The notes under the pieces are model-generated. The model worked only from the letters and a program-made list of their open reading frames with translations. It was not told the DNA's origin and made no database searches. Positions 22,921-35,352 of a DNA stretch of 64,000 nucleotides are shown here, one piece after another. Numbering within the stretch: position 1 is the stretch's first letter; each line of letters opens with the position of its first letter. Position numbers and translations under genes: made by a program. This DNA comes from Acanthochlamys bracteata (taxonomy: Eukaryota > Streptophyta > Magnoliopsida > Pandanales > Velloziaceae), in NCBI GenBank assembly GCA_019914995.1, contig CM034141.1, forward strand, positions 5,744,001-5,808,000, read 5' to 3'.

Positions 22921-25900
22921 ATGTGTACATATTCAGAAAGCATAGCATAAATTTTGCACAAAATTTTGGATGCACTTCTCTACCTCCACAACCGGATTAA
23001 GGTATATGGTTTTATGAAATATCTTTTCAAGTACATAGTAAAACTATCTGTTACTTGAACGATGCATGTGCTGAAGGTCTATCTGCAGGAGGCATGTGTA
23101 TACACTGTTGTTTGGCATGAACGTGTATACCATATAGATTTTAGGGAAATCAGGAAAAGTATAAATATATGGAGCAGTCAATATGCCCTGTGCAACACAG
23201 AATAAAATTTTAATTTGTTCCTCTGAAATTCGTTGAGAAAGAGTCCATGAGAAGTTAATGTTCATAAATGCAGCCTCTAGTGTTTCCAGAATAATTTGCG
23301 AAAAATAGTGTTCACTCTTGCATGTTCCATATCAGCACATCCTTCAACCTGAAATGCCATGACAATGTAGGCATTCATTCAACAACTGTGTGACAGTGGT
23401 CATGCAGAGAAAAGAATACACATGATGACGAACGAAAGTATTGATCTGAAACTGTTGAATTGTCTCACATTGCTTATTCATTTTGTTGTTGTGCGGTTTA
23501 TATAGATTCAGGCACTCTTCTCTTAACAGCTAGATTTTGGGAAGTGAGTTTTAACCAATACTGATCTAATATGAGATCAGAGCGAACCATACGTGCAAAT
23601 TAGCTCCCTCAGGGAATTGTGGCTTCCTTGCATGATACACAGAGAAGTGTTATGCCATGTTATTTGTTTGTTTCAATGTTATGCTGTTTACATGAGTTTG
23701 GGCACCCTCCTTGAAGACAATATACACACGATAGACCTTTACATAACCTTTGGATCCAACCAGATCTTTGAATTTACCAAAGCTATACACAGTGAGCCAC
23801 TGACAGATCCATAGTTCAAGCTAACACAGGACATGCTTTCACGTTAACCTGGTCCGATTTGAACTGACCAGAAGCATTTCATTCTCACCAATGCACTTGA
23901 TTTACGTTCTTTAACTTATATGTGATGCTAATTTTTCTTGAACTTAGAAGCATTTCTACGGGAAAATGCTGCCATACTGAAAAATCTACAATACCACATC
24001 ACTGTAGGAGGAAAAACTTTGGAAAAATGGCGTGAGCAATGTCTGCCTAACCTTGCAAACATGGTTTTTCAAACAAGGTTTTGTAACACAAGCATATAAC
24101 TTGATGATAATAAATCAGAAGGTTTTCTATGAGAAAGGACGCACCTTTTGTTTCCTTGTCAGCTCCAGAGTCTCTTCCAATGAGGGGTGGCCTTCAAAAA
24201 TTGGCAACAAAAGTTTGGTCTGAATTGATCTAAAATTAATTCTACTATAACAAATCATAATCAATCTTCATCCATAATGATTGATGTCAGAAATTTTGAA
24301 GCAAAGTAGAAGTAACGAAACATTTAGCTGAGCTTGATAGAGAAATAGTTGAACCTGTAATCTGTAGACGATATTTGGTCCAAATACTGATAAACTACAT
24401 TTGCTATTGTTGCAATCTGTCAAAAGGTAAATTACTCAGTTTTTAGCCATCCAAACTTATAAGTTTCATATCTAACTTAAGCAGTACTTAAAGGCATAAA
24501 TAAGGTTTTCAGAAGGGAAATTATGCAATAATTCCGGAAATATGGTAAGTGTTATGGATATTTTAAGTTTTATACTTTCACTAGTTGCAGTGATCTCCAA
24601 AATACTGAAGCCCCTAGATCATGAAATAAAGATGGAACATCATCATCATCAGTAATAAGTCTTTGTTAAGTGACATGAAAGTTTGAACATTAGTTGCTAA
24701 TTGCATACTTTATGCTTAAGTCATAAGGATTAAGAAAATAAGGAAACAAGGATATTACAGTTGAAGAAAATCATTCCTCAACATCCGTGACAACGTTCCA
24801 TCCGAAAGGTTTTCATGGATTCTTCCCATAACCTAAGAATAAAATGGCATGCCCTTAGGTGTGAAAGATAGGAGAGTACAGTTGACTCGTTCGTCACAAA
24901 ATTTTTATATATAAAATTATTACTATTATGATTACTATTATTATTATTATTTTGACATAAAAAAATTAAATTGGTATTTCAAAAAGCCTCAATAATATTT
25001 TTTTTTAGAAAAGTTCTTTATTTTAAGCACTCCTAAACGACCCCTTTTACTAGAGCCAAGTAAATTCACCAGCATGCTACATCTATTGATGAAGTAGAGA
25101 TGCATAAAAAACAAGCCATTAATTTGTTTGGAATTTATAACATAAGTTAGGACTCTAATTATAGAGGGCAAGGAGATAACAAAATTTGAATGTATCCATT
25201 GCACATCTAAATATAGTGATGGCACACTTATGCAACTAGAAAATATGTTTGAATATTAATTCTTAGTAGATACTAGATACTAGAAAATATGGTCGCGTGA
25301 AGATCTTGTTCCTTGTAATACCCGCAACAGTAAGAACCAGATTAATTCATCGGCACTGAGGTTGCATTTGAAATGAATTTTGCTTTCTTTCTATGGATTT
25401 CAGCATCCAACTACTAGGAAAAGAATCGACAAAGTCGCACTCAAAAATTCATCAGTTTCAACTAATTGAAGCTGCTGCTCATATATAACCGAACAAAGTT
25501 GAGTGTGAGTTTCCACTTCAATAAATTGTGAGACTAGACCATTCACTGACAGCAAAACCTTCACTTTTGTGTTTGATGAATGGAACAGGAGTAGGTTATG
25601 TCTCCACTTCTCACAAACTTGCAGACCTTACCAAAACACTTTTAATGTTTTACTTTTCTTCTCCGTTGCAATGGTAAAGCTAAGGGCGAGTTTTACTTTT
25701 CTACTTCCAAATGCAGTTGAAACATAAAAACTGATATTTACTTTCAATCCATTTCTATCCGAACTCTATTTTTTACTTTCTATGAACTCAGTTTTTGAGC
25801 AACTAAAGAACGCAGCACTTCCAATTTCATTCTGCATTTCTAAATAAAATTACTTGAGAAGATCGACGACGTCTTCCTTCAAATCACATCAGTTTGAACA

Positions 25901-28597
25901 AGATGAGGATATGCTTGAGTTTTACTGTACAAAGTAAGAAGTATGTGTGTGCACTTCAAATACTTTCGACTAAGAGACGGTCCATCGATGAAAGCAATTT
26001 CACTTTTTTCTGTTAAGAGAATGGGTCACAGATAATTGTGTTTCCACTACAAAAGTTTGCAAACTTTAATCCAATTTCCTCTATGAAATTAGTAAATGAA
26101 AACTTTCAACCTTTAATTTTTTTCAAACTTTTGTCCTTGACAACTCCAACTTTAATGCTTATTTCTACAAACACAACACTAAAAGAGAAAAAACTTTTTG
26201 AGTGTTTTTCTTTTTACGATTCTCCGATTAATTGGCCTAAACAACATAGCATAATCCTTTCCCTATCAAATTAAAGCTATTTTTCGAACTTTTTTCCATG
26301 ACAACTCAAACTTTAATGCTTTTTTCTACAAAGACAGCACTAAAAGAAGAACTTTTTGAGTTATTTTCTTTTAAAGATAAATTAATTAATTGGTCTAGAC
26401 AAGATATCGTAATCCTTTTCCTAATGGCAAATTAAAGCTACTTATATCAGAAGCAGTTGAGAGGTCAGAGGAAACAGGAACTCACTCATGCAATTAACTT
26501 CGACGAATATTGAGATGTCTAGATCATGGAATTCACCCTAAGGCTTCCCCCCATCATCCCCTTTCAATCGTTTGATATCCATGCTTGAGTTGCCTTCATT
26601 ATCATCAAATAAGATATGATAGCATGTTCCTCGATTGCTCCTGTTCCAATTGCTCTATCAACATCTGTACTATTCGATATACACAGTAGTACAGCATCAA
26701 TGCTCTCGTAGCTGCTACCGGAAATCCTCGGAATAAGCTAAGGCACAATGAAGAACTTAGTCTCTGGTGCAAAATTTACCTTCTGGAATCCACCCAAACT
26801 TTTGCATCCTCCTACATGTCATGATAGTTCAGTTAGCCTAGTTGCGTTCATTATATCAGAAAGTTGGAGTACTGAAAAGTGTAGAAAGCAGGACTAAGGG
26901 ATAAGATTTAGATTCCCGTAGCTGTACATGAGTATATCAGCTTGTAGCTAAAGCTACATAAAATAAAGGTCTTTTACTAGCATAATAAACAATCTTTAGC
27001 TAGCTGGTAACTGTAGCTTATAACCACACAACAAGTAAACAATGAACAATTAAAATAATCATCAACCTAATTCATTGGCATGAAGAAAATCATTAACTAG
27101 ACCTTATGCATTTTGCATTCTCAACGAGTTCCAGCTTCAATATCTGTTAGCTCTTAAAAAGAAGAGACCTGATAACTACCAAGAAATGAAAGACCTGATA
27201 AATCAGTTGGTGTTAATACAAGCAACGAAATCTTGACAGGTTCGATAAAACCTAACAATCTAATTTGCATACGACTTATTATCTCTATCAACCGATGAAG
27301 GAATTAAACAAAGCATATACAATGTGTTAGTTGTGTATATTGACTTGGAACCATGATGTAATGCATGACATCAAGGAGAACTTGCCAAAATTATCAGGCT
27401 CTCTAGAAAGCTACCTGATGCAAATCAAACGCTTGTCAATTCCGCAATTTTCCTCAGGTTCAGTCTGTAGAAAGTTTCATGGATGATTCCAAGTTTAGTC
27501 CAGCAATGACCGACAGTAACTAATATAATATAAGATGATGTAATACTAAAAGGTCAGAAAATACCAAAGCTAAGGCTTGAGAACCTCAACATAAATTTTA
27601 GAAATGTTTCAAAAGGTCTGGCCTTAACTTGTTAGCCAATTAGTATGGGCCTGCTAATAAACATTTACGTTGCCTCCACTATAGTACATCCGAGGCTTAG
27701 GAGCCCTACTTGTAGCGGGAATCTTTATTGTTGTTGTTTGTCCTAATTAAAAGACATACTAAAAACATGGATACTGTTTAAAATAGCCATAGATCATGTG
27801 TTAAAATGAACAAATAATTAGCTGTAACTGGCGTGTTTTAAATACGGCAAAATTAAGTTCTGTAAAAATAAATTTACAAATTTTTTTAGAGTAGATTAAA
27901 AATAAGTTTAATTTTTATATTTTAATTTATATTGAAAGTGAAATAAAATTTTAAAAACTATATAATGAGTAAAAGTCAAATATAAGTAAATGTTTTTAGT
28001 TCAAAGAATAACTAACATATATGAATTATTTACAACTTTTAACTCTAGCGGAAGAAAAAAAGAAAGAAAGAAAGAATTTCACAATCGCATCAACATTTTT
28101 CAAAAAAAAAAAACTGTTCAATCCCTTTCAATGTAGTTAAGAATTTCACATAGTTTTGATTGCCACAAATACATGCACATGGCTCAAGAGGAAAGCAGCA
28201 GAAAAAGGAAATAAAGCCTTCCCTCGTGAGTGAATGAATTAATGAAAACTAACCTTTCATTTTTAAAACCCCAAGAATCTGCAACAGTATACGTCACTAA
28301 TGACGATCCTCTACAAGCTCCTTGCTAGCGAAGCTGTACGTATCATCTCTTCTCCAAGCCAACTTCTTATTCCCTAAACTTAATTAATCTTATCTTTAAC
28401 AATATCAATGTTTTTTTAATTAGTATAACAATTACAACATATACACACATCTTGTTATTGTATTCTGTTCCCTATTTTTTAAAAGAATACAGGTCAATAC
28501 ACGCCAAGTCGCGCGCCTACTTATACGGCCACCAATTCTCTCTAGTTGCCCTCTAAACAACAAACAAAGCAGAAGTCAAGAAAGAAGAAAGAAAAAA
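22921..28597. other. Large spacer, no supported gene
   Basis: No open frame above about 90 codons and no recognisable domain on either strand. AT-rich runs occur at about 24900-25010 and 27830-28030. A 160-base tandem duplication lies at 26124-26440. The stretch 26500-26830 is less AT-rich and on the minus strand reads short broken frames that I cannot name. The last 100 bases before 28598, which contain ACTTATACGG near 28521, should hold the ABC transporter leader. Unannotated noncoding transcripts cannot be excluded. Confidence 0.45.
26124..26440. repeat. 160-bp tandem duplication
   Basis: Two adjacent copies start with CAAACTTTTGTCCTTGACAACT at 26124 and CGAACTTTTTTCCATGACAACT at 26285. 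They share TTTAATGCTT, CTACAAA(C/G)ACA, ACTTTTTGAG and CAAATTAAAGCTA. The copies are diverged, and the segment has no coding content. Confidence 0.8.
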
Positions 28598-31500
28598 ATG
28601 GTGAAGAAAAAAGAAACAGCCATGGAAGACGGTATTAGAAAGAAGCAGAGAAGCAAAGGTTCTCTATGGACAATTTTCATGCATGCAGATGCTGTCGATA
28701 AATGGTTGATGACATTCGGATTGTTAGGAGCGATCGGAGACGGTATATCGACTCCAATAATGTTGCTTGTCACTAGCAAGATCATGAACAATCTTGGCAA
28801 CGGCCCTGGAGATTCTGTAGCCGCTTTCACCAGAACTATCAACGAGGTACGTGCATATTATTTTCAGACTCCAAAATAATTCGGCAAGGTACGTATATCG
28901 CGCGACTCCCGTCATCTGATTGTAGCACTCTGTTTTCTCAGAATACAGTCAGCCTATGTTACTTGGCTTGTGGATCGTTTGTTGCTTCCTTCTTAGGTAA
29001 TTGAATCAAGTTCAATTAAAATCTCTCATCACTTGTTTTTGGGTTGTCTCATGATAGTGTTGTACTTATCATGCACGCAGAGGGGTACTGCTGGTCGAGA
29101 ACAGGCGAACGGCAGGCTGCCAAGATGAGGGCCAAGTACTTGAAAGCTGTTCTTAGACAGGATATTGAATACTTTGATCTCAAAGTTGCCTCTACCTCGG
29201 AGGTCGTCACCAGTGTTTCCAGCGACAGCCTCATCATACAAGACGTGCTCAGCGAAAAGGTCCGTCAATGTAATGATTTTCAATACAAACTCCAACTTGT
29301 ACCGTTAAGAATTTGTGATTGATTGAAATGCAGGTGCCGAACTTCATAATGAATACATCTACATTCCTGGGGAGTTACATAGTAGGGTTCTTCATGTTGT
29401 GGAGGTTAGCATTAGTTGCCTTCCCTACCGTTGTTCTGCTAATAATACCTGGAATCATGTATGGAAGAATTCTAATGAGCTTAGCAAGGAAGATGAGAGC
29501 AGAGTACGACAAGGCCGGAGCTATTGCAGAGCAGGCAGTGTCATCAGTGCGAACAGTGTATTCCTTCGCTGCAGAGCAACGCACTATGTCGCAGTTCTCA
29601 GCAGCACTCGACGGTTCTGTGCGTCTGGGGCTTAAGCAAGGTTTAGCTAAGGGAATCGCCATTGGTAGCAATGGCATTACTTTTGCTATTTGGGCATTCA
29701 TGGTTTGGTATGGCAGCCACCTTGTTATGTACCACGGCAAACAAGGTGGGACAGTCTTCGCCGTCGGCGCCTCCATCGTTGTCGGTGGCTTGTAATAATC
29801 CTTCCTGAAATTTCCTTATTGCATTAATTAATCCTGTAGAATTTTGTTTCATTTCTCATTTATTCCACTTGTTCTCATGCACGGATTGTGTCTGCAGAGC
29901 GCTAGGATCAGGGCTTTCCAACGTGAAGTACTTTTCAGAGGCATGCTCAGCCGGAGAAAGAATCTTGGAAGTGATTAGGAGAGTTCCAAAGATCGACAGC
30001 TACAGCACTGAAGGAGAAACTCTAGACAACGTCACTGGTGAAGTTGAGTACCAGAACGTTGAGTTCTGCTACCCTTCAAGACCTGACACTCTCGTTTTCG
30101 AGAACTTCAACCTCTGTGTGCCAGCAGGGCAGACAGTTGCACTGGTCGGTGCAAGCGGTTCAGGGAAATCAACAGCAATCGCACTGCTGGAGAGATTCTA
30201 CGACCCATCAGGCGGCCAGATTCTGCTAGACGGTGTTGATATCCGGCGACTACAGCTCCGGTGGTTGAGGACACAGATGGGACTGGTGAGCCAGGAGCCA
30301 GCGCTGTTCGCAACTTCAATAAAAGAGAACATTCTCTTTGGCAAGGAAGATGCCACCATGGAAGATATCATTGCTGCTGCCAAAGCTTCCAATGCCCACA
30401 ACTTTATCTCTCAACTTCCCCAAGGCTATGATACCCAGGTACTTAGTCAAAAATGCTTCAATTAACTTTCAAGTTTTCTATTAATTTTAATTTATAAGCT
30501 AACTAAATATGAAATACGGTTGTTCATATTGGCTTGTACTGTATTTTTGGTTGAGATACTCATTCTAAATCCATTCATTCAGAACGAATGTCTCAGCCAG
30601 TACCTAATTAAGCGACTTTGTCACTATAAAAACTTGCCGCGGCCTATAGCATTACGGCACAAATACTAATATTTTATTTCTTTAGCGTTGAAATAACCAA
30701 GCAAATCTAGTAGCGTCTTCACATTATAAAGTTTTAGTTGGACATAATGATTACCCAGGAAAGTTAAGGGTACCTCTAATGGGGACATTAGACAACTTTC
30801 ATGCTATGAAAAGTGCTTTTATAATAATATCTTCGTGTTTTTATTAGCATCTATCAAACTTTCTTTATTAATAATCAAACGTGAATAAAATATATATTGT
30901 CACAACAAAGTACTGTTGTTCTTTGTCCCAGAACATATGCAATATCGTTGGTTCTGGTAAAGGTTCTTGTTCATATTCTCGCAAAAAAATTTCCAAGTGC
31001 TTGATAACAGAGGAAAAGGCATCAAAGCTATAGTGCAATAGGAAAAAGTGATTATGCACCAACTTATTGGTGGGAGATATCACATTCGGAAAAAGGTGAT
31101 TGCTTTGCTATCACGCCAAGCTTTTCAATCGCTCTACTATAACTGATAATGATTGGTGTACATATTTCTAAGTTTGTGCCTACACAGTTGCAAGCACAAG
31201 AAGAATGTGTTCTCTACTTTTTGAAATTGTTTGATTGTAATCTTTCTTAACGCTTATGACAGAGGACAAATAGTACCCAGACAGAGGTCCCAGAGCAGTT
31301 TTAAAATCATCAAAGTTCAACTAGAAAGAAAGTCTTATATGCTTACAAAAGAGATAGAGTTTGAATGAATTTGACATTACTGCATTAGTCTTTTTTGTTT
31401 ATTCATATAACGGAGTAGAGAAGCTGTAGGGTGTCGTTTAGTTGAGCTATTCATTCTATGTTCCAAGCTTAACAAACTTAGTCAAGTTCATGGTCAAGCC

Positions 31501-32713
31501 AAGACTTAGGCCATGCCTGAGATAGAAGAAAAAATTCAGGAAAAAAAATTTATGGCTATTTTAAAAAAATTGTATGTAAAATTATCTCATAATATATAAT
31601 TTATTCATATCTTCCAAAATTTTTAAATTTTTTATGCAATATGTTTTTGAGTTTACAAAATCTAAAAATTGCTAGAAAAACTCATGTCAATATGGTCATT
31701 GAATTGTGTAGCTATATAGACGAGCCAATTAGCAAAGCTAAATGATCCCTCAACCTCAAGGCTTTCCCTAATTACTGACGTGTTGTTCTGGTGCATGAGC
31801 AGGTAGGGGAGAGAGGGGTTCAAATGTCCGGAGGCCAGAAGCAACGCATAGCCATCGCAAGAGCCATAATAAAATCTCCTAAAATTCTGCTCCTCGACGA
31901 GGCAACAAGTGCTCTGGACTCTGAATCCGAACGCATCGTCCAAGAAGCTCTCGATAAGGCCTCCGTTGGGCGGACAACCATTGTCATCGCCCACCGTCTT
32001 TCTACTATCCGTAATGCTGATATGATTGCAGTAGTTCAGTCAGGCCAGGTCGTAGAATCAGGCTCACATGATGAGCTCATGAACAATGAGGAAGGGGTCT
32101 ACACCTCCCTCGTTCGACTTCAAGAGTCATCTGCTGCAAAAGAGCAGGAACATGATCTGACAATCACAATGTCAACAGGTGCTCTATCACAATCTCACTA
32201 CCGCGACCACAGCAGCAGCCGTAAATACTCAACTGTTAGTGCGTCAAGCTCGGCAAGATCCTTCACTGAAGAAACAGCTCCAACAATGGACAGCGTGCAA
32301 CGAGAAGAAAAACCACCAGTGCCATCATTCCGACGACTACTACTAATGAACGCACCAGAATGGAAGCAAGCAGCAGTAGGGTGTCTGAGCGCAATTGCAT
32401 TTGGAGCAGTGCAACCGTTGTATGCATATGCAATGGGGAGCATGATAGCGGTATACTTCATTAAAGATCACAGCGAGATGAAGAGGAAAACTAGTGAGTA
32501 CTCGTTGTTCTTCGCTTCCTTGTCGATATTCTCGTTCTTGATCAACATTGGACAGCACTACAACTTCGGTGCAATGGGAGAGTACCTCACCAAGCGTGTT
32601 CGTGAGAGAATGCTTTCCAAGATGTTGACGTTCGAGGTTGCCTGGTTTGATCAAGATGAAAATTCAACTGGGTCTATTTGCTCCAGACTCGCCAAAGACG
32701 CCAATGTGGTCAG

Positions 32714-32744
<31 letters not shown>

Positions 32745-34774
32745 TCGTTTAATGGGCTGTAAATCCAACGTAAAGCCATAGTTATTGGCCCAGCCCTAAT
32801 AGAGACTAAACAAGGCTTGATGATTTCTATTTTCTTAGCCCAATTGGTTTAAATAGAAATAACTAAAGATATATTTCAATTTGTGGAATTATTTTTTTTC
32901 AAGTTCGAACTAATTTTTTGATATCAGTATATTTTAAACTCCGAATTCATCTCTAATCTACTTTTTACATATCCCTGTTCTTTCGAACTCAGTTTTATAA
33001 AAATTTACTTTCTACCGATTTAAAACATATCTGGTAGCAAACTCCCAACCACATAAAGGATGTGTGTATTCATAACTAAATCAAGAAAGGCATAAGGATT
33101 TTAGGTGCCAATACATAATCGGAAATTATTTTAGTTATGTAAGATTTTCTCAATAGTGTTTATCAAGAAATTAATCTAAAAAGAAAAAAAAAAATTTGTC
33201 GACTATAAGCTAAAAGAATTAGAATAACAAGCAAGTGCTTAAGAAACAAATGAACAAGTAGTAAGTAAAGATTGTGTACCTTGATTCCTTGAACTTATGC
33301 ATGGGGCAGTTTTGAACCTTCGTCCATGTCAATATCTCAAACCGTAACCGTCTTGCCATGCATGCAGGTAAGGTCTCTGCTAGGCGACCGGATAGCTCTC
33401 CTAATACAAACCATCACCGCCGTAATACTCGCATTCACACTGGGCCTTGTCATCGCAACAAAGCTTGCCGCAGTCATGATAGCCGTGCAGCCATTGATCA
33501 TTGTCTGCTTCTACGCTCGCCGCGTGATTCTCAAAATGATGTCTGAAAAAGCTCTAAAATCACAAGCAGAATCAAGCAAACTCGCCGGAGAAGCTGTTTC
33601 AAACCACCGTACTATCACCGCGTTCTCATCACACCAACGAATTCTCAACCTCTTCGCCGGAGCCCAGTCGCACGCTCGCCGCCAGTCTCGCCGCAACTCT
33701 TGGTCTGCAGGACTAGGTCTAGCTCTGTCGCAATCACTCATGAATTTAACTTGGGCTCTCGATTTCTGGTATGGAGGCCGTCTCGTTGCCAATCACTCGA
33801 TTACTTCGGAAGCCCTGTTTCAAACATTCATGATTCTAGTTAGCACCGGTCGTGTTATCGCCGACGCCGGAAGTATGACAACTGATCTCGCTAAAGGTTC
33901 TGATGCCGTTGCTTCGGTGTTCGCAATCCTCGATCGTGTAACTCGAATTGATCCGGAAGACCCCGACGCAATCCAACCTGAAAAAATCACCGGAGCAATC
34001 GAAATCCATGCAGTTGATTTCACCTACCCGGCACGGCCGCAAACGCTCGTTCTTCGTAACTTCTCCTTATCGATAGAGCCAGGGAAATCAACAGCTTTAG
34101 TGGGCCAAAGCGGGTCCGGAAAATCAACGGTGATCGGTATCATCGAGAGATTCTACGATCCACTTAAAGGTTCGATCAAAATCGACGGCAGAGATATAAG
34201 AACATTCCATCTGCGAGCATTAAGGAAACACATTGGATTGGTGGGGCAAGAACCGGCGTTATTTGCCGGGACAGTGAAAGACAACATCGCGTACGGCAAC
34301 GAGAACGCGACGATGGAAGAAATCGAAGCAGCAGCGAGATCGGCGAACGCGCACGAGTTCATATCGGGATTGAAAGACGGGTACGATACCTGGTGCGGGG
34401 AACGAGGAGCGCAATTGTCGGGCGGACAGAAGCAGAGGATCGCGATAGCGAGAGCGATCGTGAAGAACCCGGCTATATTGTTGCTGGACGAAGCAACGAG
34501 CGCGCTTGATTCGAGATCGGAGAGAGTTGTGCAGGAAGCACTTGAACGAGTCATGGTTGGGAGAACCAGCGTTGTTGTTGCGCACCGGTTGAGTACCGTG
34601 AGAGGGTGCGATTTTATCGCTGTTGTAGACAAAGGGAGCGTTGTGGAGGAAGGGAACCATTCTAGTCTCATGGCTAAAGGACGCAGTGGAGTTTATCAGC
34701 AGCTTGTTAGTATACAGCAAGGCAACAGCTTCACCACCGCAAACAACAACGGCGGTAGAGCAACAGTGGAATAG
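28598..34774 (+). CDS. ABCB15: ABCB15-type full-size ABC transporter
   Basis: Seven exons keep phase: 28598-28846, 28942-28996, 29081-29259, 29334-29791, 29898-30438, 31803-32708, 33368-34774, giving 1264 residues (Arabidopsis ABCB15 has 1240). The order is TMD1-NBD1-TMD2-NBD2, as in P-glycoprotein/MDR transporters of the plasma membrane. NBD1 has Walker [10 protein letters not shown] near 398, signature SGGQKQR near 503 and Walker [13 protein letters not shown] near 526. NBD2 has GQSGSGKST near 1041, LSGGQKQR near 1145 and a second [12 protein letters not shown]. Both catalytic Glu residues are present, so both sites look competent. The Ser-rich linker after NBD1 matches the ABCB15-18/22 subgroup, whose members are linked to auxin and secondary-metabolite export; the substrate here is unknown. 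An alternative start lies at 28622. The third base of NBD2 is GC-rich compared with the first half, a local codon-use difference. Confidence 0.94.
32712..32740. repeat. (CT)n microsatellite at start of ABCB intron 6
   Basis: A CT run starts only a few bases inside intron 6, directly after the GTCAG donor. Its closeness to the 5' splice site makes it potentially relevant to splicing, but no effect can be read from sequence. Confidence 0.8.
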
Positions 34775-35352
34775 AGTTTTTTTGAAAGTTTTTTAATCTG
34801 TCAATTATGGACCTGGATTGTAGAGAAGAGAGAAGAGAATGTAGCTTTGGATGAAGCTCCATTGCATCTTGCATAAAAGCGCAAGAGATTATTGCTAGCA
34901 TATGCAACTTCACTTCTTGATACTCTTCCGTTCATCACCAGTTGGCAGCCAATATTAATAAATAAACTCAACTATAATGTAGAAAAAAGTTCTACAGAAT
35001 AACTTGCAGTACTTACAAACACCTGCAAGCAGTCTTGCAACAGGATTCTGGAGAGTACATATTACATGAGTAGACCTTGTGGTCTAGAGAGAGCGAGATT
35101 GCACAGACTGCTGGAATTTGCATCATGCTCTAACACTCTTAAGATAATTTAAGGCAAGATGATCTCCATAAATCACAAAGGAGGGGATGGTGGTACTATT
35201 TTGAAAACCTTCCCCTGACAGGGACTAACTCTGTCGTCAAAGCTGAAGGATTTTGTCATTTCCTGTGGCTTAGGTTAAAAAATAAGATTTTTCTCATGCA
35301 CCAATTGAAGCTCACCAACCTAAACCCTGGAAGATACTAGTCCAGCATGCAT
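34775..35352. other. Convergent 3' ends of ABCB and RS-protein genes
   Basis: This spacer separates the stop codons of two convergent genes and should hold both 3' UTRs. No open frame is supported and no repeat is evident. Confidence 0.5.

Noticed and set aside
26500..26830. Possible gene relic on the minus strand in a less AT-rich patch
   Set aside because: Only short frames interrupted by stops are visible, and no family could be named.
22921..28597. Possible microRNA precursors in the large spacer
   Set aside because: I looked for conserved plant microRNA sequences and saw none; a folding search could not be run.
34153..34720. Minus-strand frames of 153-172 codons within ABCB exon 7
   Set aside because: Antisense shadows of a conserved nucleotide-binding domain.
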